Shown here piece by piece: positions 8,969 through 16,785 of a DNA stretch of 49,279 nucleotides. Source of the stretch: an uncultured Bacteroidales bacterium. GTDB taxonomy: Bacteria > Bacteroidota > Bacteroidia > Bacteroidales > P3. Position 1 is the stretch's first letter. Every line of letters starts with the position of its first letter. The stretch lies in contig ONLQ01000015.1 in the NCBI GenBank assembly GCA_900318665.1, positions 1 to 49,279 of the forward strand. Direction: 5' to 3'. Both the position numbers and the translations under genes were made by a program. A model generated the notes under the pieces. The model saw only the letters and a list, made by a program, of their open reading frames with translations, had not been told where the DNA came from and ran no database searches.

Positions 8969-9053
8969 ATATTCACGCAGAATACCCCCAAAAACCACGC
9001 TCTGAAAGGGCAGAAGAGAATTTGAGCGACCTCTACTAAAAAATCAAAAAAGC

Positions 9054-10112
9054 ATGAAAAAACAACTATATCTTGTCATTCTCCATTTTCTGACGCTTCT
9101 ATTATTGTCCCTTACAGCATGTCATAAAGGAGAGAGTACAACAGCTTCATCCACAACAATTACCCCGCAGTCCTCCCAAACACCCGAGGTCAGCATAACA
9201 GAATATGAGAGCACCACCCACATCCCAAAAAAAACTTCCAAAGACGACATATTCAGCCACAACGACAACCTAACCATCTCCGATTCTGTCTTCCACTTCC
9301 AGCCCTACATGCTGAAAACCGACTGGATGGAACGATACATCCACTATCTGAAAACCCACCTCAACGAAATCGATGGCCAATATGGTGCCTCTGAATACAC
9401 CCAATGGCGACTCGGCTACGTCAACAACGACACAATCCCCGAACTCTTCCTCTCCGGCGGATGCTGGGCCGCAGGCACACGCATACTCTCACAACACAAC
9501 GGCAAAATCTACACTTACTGTGCCGGCTCCTTCCGCCACATCCTCGGCTCCAACGGCCTCATCCTATGCGTCATCGGCAAGACAGACTTCTACGCCACCA
9601 TCTGCAAGATGGACAAAGGCAAATTCAAAGAACTCTGTCGAATACAAACAGAACAAGAACACAACTACAACTACGCTATACTCAACAAAGACACCCTTTA
9701 TTATTTGAGTAATGATGACATTTACGATGCCCATAACAACTTCTTATTCGACACCACCATCCTCGTAACCCTCCCCAACGACACCACCTTCTACAACATC
9801 CAGCACACCGACCAACGCTACAAAGCAAAACTCCACGCCACCAAAAGCAACAAATCAGGTGTCGCCAGCAACCCATACACAGCGCCAATCATCCACAAAG
9901 AAATCGACATAACACGCAACGACTGGCAACAGTTCAGCCTTCCTCAAGAAGCCAAACTCGACACCCTACTCTCGCTAAAAATTGACCATGCCCTGATAGA
10001 CCAAGCACGCGACAGCCTCTGGCACGTCCTCAAAAGAACTTACTACGACCACGGCACATCCGTATGGAGTGGCAGCGGCGACATCTACCGTCCCCTCTCC
10101 CAACTACTCTAG
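9054..10112 (+). CDS. Putative lipoprotein of unknown function
   Basis: The 352-residue product has a leader ending LTAC (Cys23), followed by a Ser/Thr-rich linker to about residue 60. The central part (about 110-215) contains WRLGYVNNDTIPELFLSGG, which resembles the DxNxDGxPELxL pattern of FG-GAP/VCBS-like or calcium-binding beta-propeller blades, then further beta-rich sequence. No enzyme motif is seen. It follows the gene at 7862 after 85 bases and shares its leader sequence. The role is unknown; its membership in the exported block suggests a surface or periplasmic task with its neighbours. Confidence 0.6.
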   Translation: MKKQLYLVILHFLTLLLLSLTACHKGESTTASSTTITPQSSQTPEVSITEYESTTHIPKKTSKDDIFSHNDNLTISDSVFHFQPYMLKTDWMERYIHYLKTHLNEIDGQYGASEYTQWRLGYVNNDTIPELFLSGGCWAAGTRILSQHNGKIYTYCAGSFRHILGSNGLILCVIGKTDFYATICKMDKGKFKELCRIQTEQEHNYNYAILNKDTLYYLSNDDIYDAHNNFLFDTTILVTLPNDTTFYNIQHTDQRYKAKLHATKSNKSGVASNPYTAPIIHKEIDITRNDWQQFSLPQEAKLDTLLSLKIDHALIDQARDSLWHVLKRTYYDHGTSVWSGSGDIYRPLSQLL

Positions 10113-10139
10113 AACACCAATAACATAAAAACATCAATC

Positions 10140-11006
10140 ATGAAAACATACATCCCCCTCATCATTTCCGCACTCCTAATCCTATCCGTCTCCTGTCACA
10201 CAGAATGCCTTGTCAATCCGTCCGTCACAAACAGCAGCCCACAAGATAGCGACAGCACAATCGCCGACAGTATCATCAGTCTGCGCCTCCCATCCGAACA
10301 TTACACCCATATCTTCCACGTTGTACAAGAACTATACACACTCTACCACATCTGCGAAGCCGTCAGCTTTTGTCCGAATACATCGATAAAATCACCTTAT
10401 TTGGACTACATACACATCTTCAAACAACGCCTTCTCTTCCATCTTCAAGACACCACAACCCTCAACAACGACATTGATTTCGACCAATGGGGCATGTCCA
10501 GCATTCCATTCCGCACCTTCTCGTCTCCCGACAAAAAAATAAAATTCTATACCTATGTCCCACGTTCAATGGGTTCAATGTGGATGCCCGAAAAATTCAT
10601 CCAATACAAAGACAACCATGACAGCATCATAGTTCACGAATGGCAAGACAACCTACGTTGGGACAGCCGCACATCCCCCGACACCGTCTGGCAGTTCAAC
10701 TATCACGACACCACCTACTACATCATTCGCAGTTACTTTCGAACCGGCCCCGAGCGAACCCTTTCCGTTGAAATTATCTCACTCGAAAACGGAAAAATAA
10801 AATTCCACACCCACTTCTTCCCAGAAGACTTTGAACCCTCATCAGTATGCGTCCTCACCGACCCCGAGGCCAAAGCCCAAGGCTACGCCATGCTGTGGAT
10901 GGTATCACGCGTCATGGAAGAACTCCCCAACACCCGCCAAGCCCAGTACTACGCCCGCCACTGCGACCAATGGAGCGACTACCTCCGCCCACCCCAAAGC
11001 AAATAA
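10140..11006 (+). CDS. Putative mosaic lipoprotein whose tail copies the 772-residue protein
   Basis: This 288-residue product has a short leader with SVSC (Cys19). Residues 20-238 are unrelated by eye to the neighbours and show no known domain. The last 49 residues (from TDPEAKAQGY to the stop) are almost identical to the C-terminus of the protein encoded at 5514-7832. The join is in frame, so this is either a gene fused to a duplicated 3' module or the residue of a larger relative from which the middle was deleted. It is the last gene of the block, and the AT-rich island begins directly after its stop. Confidence 0.6.
   Translation: MKTYIPLIISALLILSVSCHTECLVNPSVTNSSPQDSDSTIADSIISLRLPSEHYTHIFHVVQELYTLYHICEAVSFCPNTSIKSPYLDYIHIFKQRLLFHLQDTTTLNNDIDFDQWGMSSIPFRTFSSPDKKIKFYTYVPRSMGSMWMPEKFIQYKDNHDSIIVHEWQDNLRWDSRTSPDTVWQFNYHDTTYYIIRSYFRTGPERTLSVEIISLENGKIKFHTHFFPEDFEPSSVCVLTDPEAKAQGYAMLWMVSRVMEELPNTRQAQYYARHCDQWSDYLRPPQSK
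10857..11006 (+). repeat. Copy 2 of a 150-base 3'-terminal coding repeat
   Basis: Matches 7683-7832 over its full length, including the stop codon. The substitutions are mostly at third positions, plus two short amino-acid changes (MHELP/MEELP and QWHDY/QWSDY), so the copies have diverged while staying in frame. Confidence 0.95.
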
Positions 11007-11088
11007 AGATGGAAACGCATAGAAAAAGAAATAATAAAACAATATGCAAGTAATTAAAACATAATGCTTAGTTTTGTAATTATTTTAT

Positions 11089-11096
11089 TATCTTTG
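11089..11096 (+). promoter_or_regulatory. -7 box TATCTTTG of the reverse transcriptase gene
   Basis: TATCTTTG lies 51 bases upstream of the chosen ATG (11148) in a very AT-rich leader. It implies a short 5' leader and a transcript independent of the lipoprotein block. A TTTG occurs at 11073-11076, closer than the usual -33 spacing. Confidence 0.6.
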
Positions 11097-11147
11097 CGGA
11101 CAGTATCTAACAAACTTATTAGAGAAAAAAATGCAATAATATCCTAT

Positions 11148-12761
11148 ATGATAAAATTAGCAAAGAACATATTATCCTTGACCTCAAATGAAGCGCTCGA
11201 CTTCTTAATGAAGTCTGAACAATTTCACGGATTTGAGTTACCTGAATACTTTGATTTCGACAACGTTCTCACTTTTGTCAGGGAGACCATTGGCAATAGA
11301 AATTATGATGATTGTCTAACCGATGTCCGTCCAGACGACTTGTCCAATGTTAATCTTGACATTCTCCTAAACAAGGATGGACGATATGCTGTTCGTCCTT
11401 TAATTCTTGCCAATCCTTTTCTTTATTATTTCTTGGCAAGAGAAATGTGTAATCCGTCTGGATGGGAAGCCATTCAACAATGCTTTAAGGCATACACTGT
11501 TCCATGTCTCACATCTTGTGCTTTGCCAGTAGTCCCAGATAAAATAGAACCATTCCACAAATCCACGACTATCCTTAATTGGTGGAATACTTTAGAACAA
11601 CATTCTTTGGAATTGTCGTTGGAGTATCGTTACATGTTTGTCACAGATATAAGCAACTGTTACGGAAGCATCAATCCGCAATCTATTGAGTGGGCATTGA
11701 CATGCAAAAACACAAAGTATGAGAATAACAATAATCACCAACTAGCAAAGAATATACAGAAGTATCTCCGTGCCTTTCAGCATGGCCATAACATTGGCAT
11801 CCCACAGGGAAATGCTCTGTTCGACTTTGTGGGCGAGATCATCCTAGGGTATTCAGATTTGCTATTACATGAAGCATTGACGAGAAAAAAGATTAAACAC
11901 TATGAAATCATTCGTTATCGTGATGACTATCGAATATTCTGCAATGACAAAGACACATTAGAACAAATTTCCTATATACTGCAATCCGTTTTGGAAGGTC
12001 TGAACTTCCGGATGAATTCACAAAAAACGAAGATTAGCGATACTATTATCATCGACTCCATCAAGCCAGATAAACTATTCTATATTTACAACACTCCCAT
12101 CTTCAACAAGAAGGGTGTTGACTTTGATAGTTTTGAGAAACATCTGCTATACATATTGATGTATGGTCGTCAGTACCCTAATGGCGGACAACTAAAAACC
12201 TTACTTTCAGATATTGATAAACGCATTGAAAAATGGCTGAAATCTTACGAGGTTGAAGTAGAAGGGATTAATCTAATAGATAATCGATCACCAATGAAAA
12301 AGAAAGAGATTCGCCAACATCACTTGACTGGCGGAAGCGTTCGTGCCATGGCAGCTGTAGCCACACAGATAGCCTTGGATAATGTCACAGTAAGTCATTA
12401 CGCTCTACGCGTCATCAGCCGCCTGGTGGATTCTTTGAAAGACGTAACAGAAAAACAAGGCATCATAGATAAGGTATATAATAAGTTATGCGGTCAGCAC
12501 AACTCTGACTACAACCAGCTATGGCTCCAGAACATCACCTATACACAAGACAAGAAGCGCAAGAAGTCGCCCTACACTATACGTCTCTGTAAACTTGTGA
12601 TGGGTATCCCTGGTGAATCATTATGGAATAATGAGTGGATAAAAGCAGAACTTACAAAGAACATGCCATATGATACAATTGTCAACAAGGATACCTTAAA
12701 AAATGTCACACCTGTAATAGTGTTTAGGGAGACTAGAGCCTACGATAATTTAACATATTAA
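11148..12761 (+). CDS. Reverse transcriptase of the defence-associated (UG/DRT-like) type, YRDD active site
   Basis: This 537-residue protein carries an RT palm. The entry block is Arg83-Pro84 (RPLILANP), motif A is TDISNCYGSI with Asp167, motif B is GIPQGN at 217-222, and the catalytic box is Tyr257-Arg258-Asp259-Asp260. A helical C-terminal region of about 200 residues follows. There is no maturase X domain, HNH domain, integrase or RNase H, so it is neither a mobile group II intron protein nor a retroelement polymerase. No msr-msd-like structure is seen upstream, which argues against a retron. ATG 11148 is preferred because the TATCTTTG promoter lies between it and the alternative start at 11064. 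It is 22 bases ahead of the ATPase/nuclease gene and plainly AT-rich relative to the genes upstream. The exact DRT class is not assigned. Confidence 0.85.
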   Translation: MIKLAKNILSLTSNEALDFLMKSEQFHGFELPEYFDFDNVLTFVRETIGNRNYDDCLTDVRPDDLSNVNLDILLNKDGRYAVRPLILANPFLYYFLAREMCNPSGWEAIQQCFKAYTVPCLTSCALPVVPDKIEPFHKSTTILNWWNTLEQHSLELSLEYRYMFVTDISNCYGSINPQSIEWALTCKNTKYENNNNHQLAKNIQKYLRAFQHGHNIGIPQGNALFDFVGEIILGYSDLLLHEALTRKKIKHYEIIRYRDDYRIFCNDKDTLEQISYILQSVLEGLNFRMNSQKTKISDTIIIDSIKPDKLFYIYNTPIFNKKGVDFDSFEKHLLYILMYGRQYPNGGQLKTLLSDIDKRIEKWLKSYEVEVEGINLIDNRSPMKKKEIRQHHLTGGSVRAMAAVATQIALDNVTVSHYALRVISRLVDSLKDVTEKQGIIDKVYNKLCGQHNSDYNQLWLQNITYTQDKKRKKSPYTIRLCKLVMGIPGESLWNNEWIKAELTKNMPYDTIVNKDTLKNVTPVIVFRETRAYDNLTY

Positions 12762-12783
12762 CTATAACAACAATAAAAATAAA

Positions 12784-15700
12784 ATGGAAGAAAACAAGAT
12801 AAGAACAGTTGATGACGAAATAGCATATAATAATTACAAACTAACAGCTGATAAAATACTACAATTACTTTCTCAAATCAGAGAAGACCCATCCGCTTCT
12901 GCCAAAAGATGGGTATGGGAGCTGTTGCAAAATGCAAAAGATGTTCCAAACAGATTCGGCAAGGTATCAGTTGAAATAGAATTGTCATCTCCTGACACTC
13001 TAAAATTCCGTCATAATGGTGACGCTTTTACTATAAAGAATATTACAGGACTTGTCCAACAAGTAAGTTCCAAAGACTCGCAAAACCTAGAAGGACAAAC
13101 AGGAAAATTCGGTACGGGTTTCATATGTACTCATCTCCTTTCTGACATTATTGATGTTGAGGGTATTGTTAATTATATGGATGAGTATCGCCGTTTTTCC
13201 ATTCCCTTGGATCGAAGTGGGTATCGTTCCGAAGACTTGTTGCCTCGTATCGAATCAACGCTGGAAGAACTTCGTCACATCAAGGAAAAATATCCCGTTG
13301 TAGAGAATTACGAAAGCACTCGTACAGAACAATCTTTTGATACGGTTTTTACATATCATCTCAAGACAGAAGAGCAGTTAAAATCAGCTAGTGCTGGTCT
13401 TGAAGACCTTATTAATACACTTCCTGTCACGCTTGTCACTCAATCGGAGAAAATCAAGCAAGTACGTGTAATCAACCAAATCATCGGAACAAATGTGGTC
13501 TACGAATGTGATTCCGAGTCTCTAGGTGATAATGTACGTCTATCTAAAGTCATCATTGGCGATGTTACCAAAACATACCTTAGTTATATTAATAAAGATG
13601 TCGCATTAACAACAGAGGTAAGCGAGATGTCCGGAACATACGAGATAGTAAAGCGAGACAGTAAACAACCTGTATTATATCGTGACTTTCCTCTCATAGG
13701 ATCAGAGAAGTTTTACTTTCCCTACACACTTAATGGTTTTGACTTCAATCCTACAGAAAGACGTAATGGCCTACTGCTTAACAGCGCAGATCATCCAGAC
13801 AGCATTACAAATAGACAGATCGTAGAGAAGGCGGTGAATGCAGTCCTTATGTTTAATGAATGGCTTATCAAACATCATGTAACAAATAGATACCTTTTGG
13901 CCTCCTCACGAATTCCCGAATCTCCCGAGAAATACAGTGAGGATGTTGCTGCTCCTTGGATTAAGAATCTCCAGCGTAATTGGAGAAAGCAGTTACTTGA
14001 TGAGCATCTAGTAGAAACCGATGAAGGTGTTGATATTTTGAGAAATATATCTATACCTACTTTTTCTACCATTGCCACTAAAGAAATCAACGAGAGATTC
14101 TTTAATCTCTTGCATGGTCAGTATATTGGACGTGGCATCTTGCCCAAATTTGATCATCTGCATGGGTGGATTGATATCATCCGACCAGAGTCAGAGTACG
14201 ACAATTGGGGGACGAAACTGAAGTATGATAAAGATGATTTTCTGAAGGATTTATCTGATTTACAAAACTTATCTACATTATGCGCCAAAATCAGTAAAAA
14301 TGAAACAGAGTCATTACAATGGCTTAACAGAGTATACAAATTCTTTGTTGAGCAGAACCTACTTGCTGATTTTGATAATTTTGCCATTATTCCTAATCAA
14401 AATGGCGATTTTAAGTTTCTCAAAGATTTGAAGTCAGACCACACTTCTCGTATTCCAGAAAAACTGAAATCAATCTATAATAGCGTCAATCAAGATAATG
14501 CAACAGTTCAGCATATACTTATGAATGTGGATATTGACGCCACAGTATTCGGTAGTACACTTCAATCATTCAGTTTAAAGGAAATGATTGAGAAATTGAA
14601 CAATTACATCAAGCAAGGCACGAATATCTACAAAAACGACGAACTATTAGACATCAAATCTGAAGTGGCTCATGGATTACTCGCTCTTTATCCTAATATT
14701 GAAAACACCGCTTTTATTAAAAAAAGATACGATATATATGAGTTCTGTAAAGCATATCGTACCATGCCTGATTATTGTATGGTTGATGTTGCGGATACAG
14801 AATTGTGGAATGAGGCAGACAACTTTTGGTTTAACACCAGTTTTGCTAATATCGCTAATAAGACTAATGTCTCGAGCATTGCACAAACATTTTTTATCCT
14901 GCCCAAAACAGAGGAAGACACCTTAATTTGGTTGAATAAATACATACAGTTCTATCGTGATAATTCTCATGGAGACTTGATAAAAGAGCAAACTGTATTT
15001 CCTACCCAACAGAAAAAACTTAAAAAGCTGAATGACCTCAGATATGACAATGCCATTCCTGAAGTTTTTAAGGATTTAGCAAATCATACTGTTTGTGATG
15101 TTGCTGCCAGCCCAACCGATAATGCTATAGACGTATTTCGTGATCAACTTCTTCACAGAGCAATTCATGGTTATGAACATCAGAATCCTCTTGCCGTCAA
15201 AGACATCTACGAATTTGTTAAGGGTAAGTATGACTCAAGCAATGATAGGACAAGGGAAATCATTGCTCGTCATACAATATCTATATTGGTTAAGCAAGAT
15301 TCGGAAGATCCGGAGGAAAAGAAATTATATGACTTCGCCAAAACAATCTCTGGATATGATTTTGAAGATGCTAAATTTGTAGATTCTTATACGGGTTTTA
15401 ACTGGGGATTTGCTCAAGAATATTATATTAAACTTTTGGCTAACAGAATAGCATTATCTTGTAACTTAGATGGTTTTAAGGCGTTGTTCTCAAATTTTAC
15501 AGAAGAGACAACCTCACAAAACATACAAGAACTCACCACATGGATTGACAGCTTTATTGAATTCATATATTCTTATAAGACTAAAAAGTATTGGAGCATT
15601 ATTACCGATAAGGAAAATGGCATTGGTATATGGCTAAACCAGAACAACAACTTCTGCAAATTCCAAGACGTCCGTAAAGATGACAATATTTCTGAAGATT

Positions 15701-16743
15701 TGAAAGATATCTGCGCTAATAATGTACATATTAAGCATGATTTTAGAGAGGAAATGTTTACGCTTAACTCTTCACATTCTTCTTATCTCGAAACGAATCC
15801 AATAACACTAAAAGAGATAGGTGAATTCGTGGATGAACAAATTAAACAATATAATGGCAACAAGCAAGATAATGATTTTCGCACCCTTGTATTTGCTATC
15901 GATAAATTGTGCAAGAGCAGTGTCGAACTTAAGAATATAATGACATACTTTATGGGTATGAGGAATTCGCTTATTGTATGGTCTCTAGGCGAAGGTGCAA
16001 CAATGGATCTTGTCAGTTCTATTGTACAACAAGGAGATGAAAAACTAGAAATGGTGAAGAACTTATTAGAAGATAATAGTATAGATGAAATAAACAGATT
16101 AAACCAAATTGTAAAGGGACCTTCTTATGAGAACGTAAAGAAAATTGTTGAACAATTAGGCGATATGGATGAGAACACTTCTCTCCAAATTCTGGAACTT
16201 GCTCAATGTGACAAAACTCAACTTTCCGCCATACAAGAGATCTTGAAAGATTATCCCTCATTGGATTTCAATGGCATTTTGACGAAATTAAAACAAGAAC
16301 AAGGAGATTTTAGTACAGAACAAATCCAGCAAAATATCTCTGATGAACGCAAGAGAGAGATTGGAGACAAAGGTGAATGCTATGTTTATGAGATGCTCTG
16401 TAATCGTTTTAGTAGTACTAATGTTAAATGGTCAAATTATGCTCCAACCGATGAGAAAGCAAGGATTGTACTATTTAATGGTAAAGAATATCGATTGAAT
16501 ACCACCCATCATGATTTTGACTTTGTTGTTTCTAATAATGACAAGACCATATTTATTGAAGTGAAGACAACGGTAGGGAATATAAAAAGTAGTAAAGATT
16601 TCCCCCTTATCTTTGAGACAAAAGAATGGGAGTGGATAGATGGTAATAGCACCGATAATGCCCAGCACTATATAGTCCGGGTATTTGATGTAGAGAACAA
16701 CCCTAAAGCATATTTTTTGAAACAAGAATTAAATGTTGAATAG
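12784..16743 (+). CDS. Sacsin/NOV-like GHKL ATPase with C-terminal DUF3883 (PD-(D/E)XK-like) domain
   Basis: This 1319-residue protein has an Hsp90/sacsin-type ATP-binding fold at the N-terminus. The N-box is Glu46-Leu-Leu-Gln-Asn50 (with Asp53), the G1-like block is His77-Asn-Gly-Asp80, and the glycine lid is GKFGTGF at 107-113. The middle 900 residues are long, mainly helical and not recognised. The C-terminus (from about 1185) matches DUF3883: Glu1198 in GDKGE, Asp1246 in HDFDFVV, and Glu1259-Val-Lys1261 in IEVKTT give the E...D...ExK order of a restriction-like nuclease. The same ATPase-plus-DUF3883 order is known in plant NO VEIN-type proteins and in bacterial defence neighbourhoods. It probably couples ATP-driven sensing to nucleic-acid cleavage together with the RT. 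Composition is AT-rich. Confidence 0.85.
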   Translation: MEENKIRTVDDEIAYNNYKLTADKILQLLSQIREDPSASAKRWVWELLQNAKDVPNRFGKVSVEIELSSPDTLKFRHNGDAFTIKNITGLVQQVSSKDSQNLEGQTGKFGTGFICTHLLSDIIDVEGIVNYMDEYRRFSIPLDRSGYRSEDLLPRIESTLEELRHIKEKYPVVENYESTRTEQSFDTVFTYHLKTEEQLKSASAGLEDLINTLPVTLVTQSEKIKQVRVINQIIGTNVVYECDSESLGDNVRLSKVIIGDVTKTYLSYINKDVALTTEVSEMSGTYEIVKRDSKQPVLYRDFPLIGSEKFYFPYTLNGFDFNPTERRNGLLLNSADHPDSITNRQIVEKAVNAVLMFNEWLIKHHVTNRYLLASSRIPESPEKYSEDVAAPWIKNLQRNWRKQLLDEHLVETDEGVDILRNISIPTFSTIATKEINERFFNLLHGQYIGRGILPKFDHLHGWIDIIRPESEYDNWGTKLKYDKDDFLKDLSDLQNLSTLCAKISKNETESLQWLNRVYKFFVEQNLLADFDNFAIIPNQNGDFKFLKDLKSDHTSRIPEKLKSIYNSVNQDNATVQHILMNVDIDATVFGSTLQSFSLKEMIEKLNNYIKQGTNIYKNDELLDIKSEVAHGLLALYPNIENTAFIKKRYDIYEFCKAYRTMPDYCMVDVADTELWNEADNFWFNTSFANIANKTNVSSIAQTFFILPKTEEDTLIWLNKYIQFYRDNSHGDLIKEQTVFPTQQKKLKKLNDLRYDNAIPEVFKDLANHTVCDVAASPTDNAIDVFRDQLLHRAIHGYEHQNPLAVKDIYEFVKGKYDSSNDRTREIIARHTISILVKQDSEDPEEKKLYDFAKTISGYDFEDAKFVDSYTGFNWGFAQEYYIKLLANRIALSCNLDGFKALFSNFTEETTSQNIQELTTWIDSFIEFIYSYKTKKYWSIITDKENGIGIWLNQNNNFCKFQDVRKDDNISEDLKDICANNVHIKHDFREEMFTLNSSHSSYLETNPITLKEIGEFVDEQIKQYNGNKQDNDFRTLVFAIDKLCKSSVELKNIMTYFMGMRNSLIVWSLGEGATMDLVSSIVQQGDEKLEMVKNLLEDNSIDEINRLNQIVKGPSYENVKKIVEQLGDMDENTSLQILELAQCDKTQLSAIQEILKDYPSLDFNGILTKLKQEQGDFSTEQIQQNISDERKREIGDKGECYVYEMLCNRFSSTNVKWSNYAPTDEKARIVLFNGKEYRLNTTHHDFDFVVSNNDKTIFIEVKTTVGNIKSSKDFPLIFETKEWEWIDGNSTDNAQHYIVRVFDVENNPKAYFLKQELNVE

Positions 16744-16785
16744 AGGTTATCCTCATATATTTTATCAATTCAATCAAAAATTATT

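Noticed and set aside
11007-11147. Possible retron msr-msd or structured ncRNA upstream of the RT
   Set aside because: Only 141 AT-rich bases separate the genes, with no long inverted repeats or conserved priming G context; a short ncRNA cannot be excluded but is not supported.
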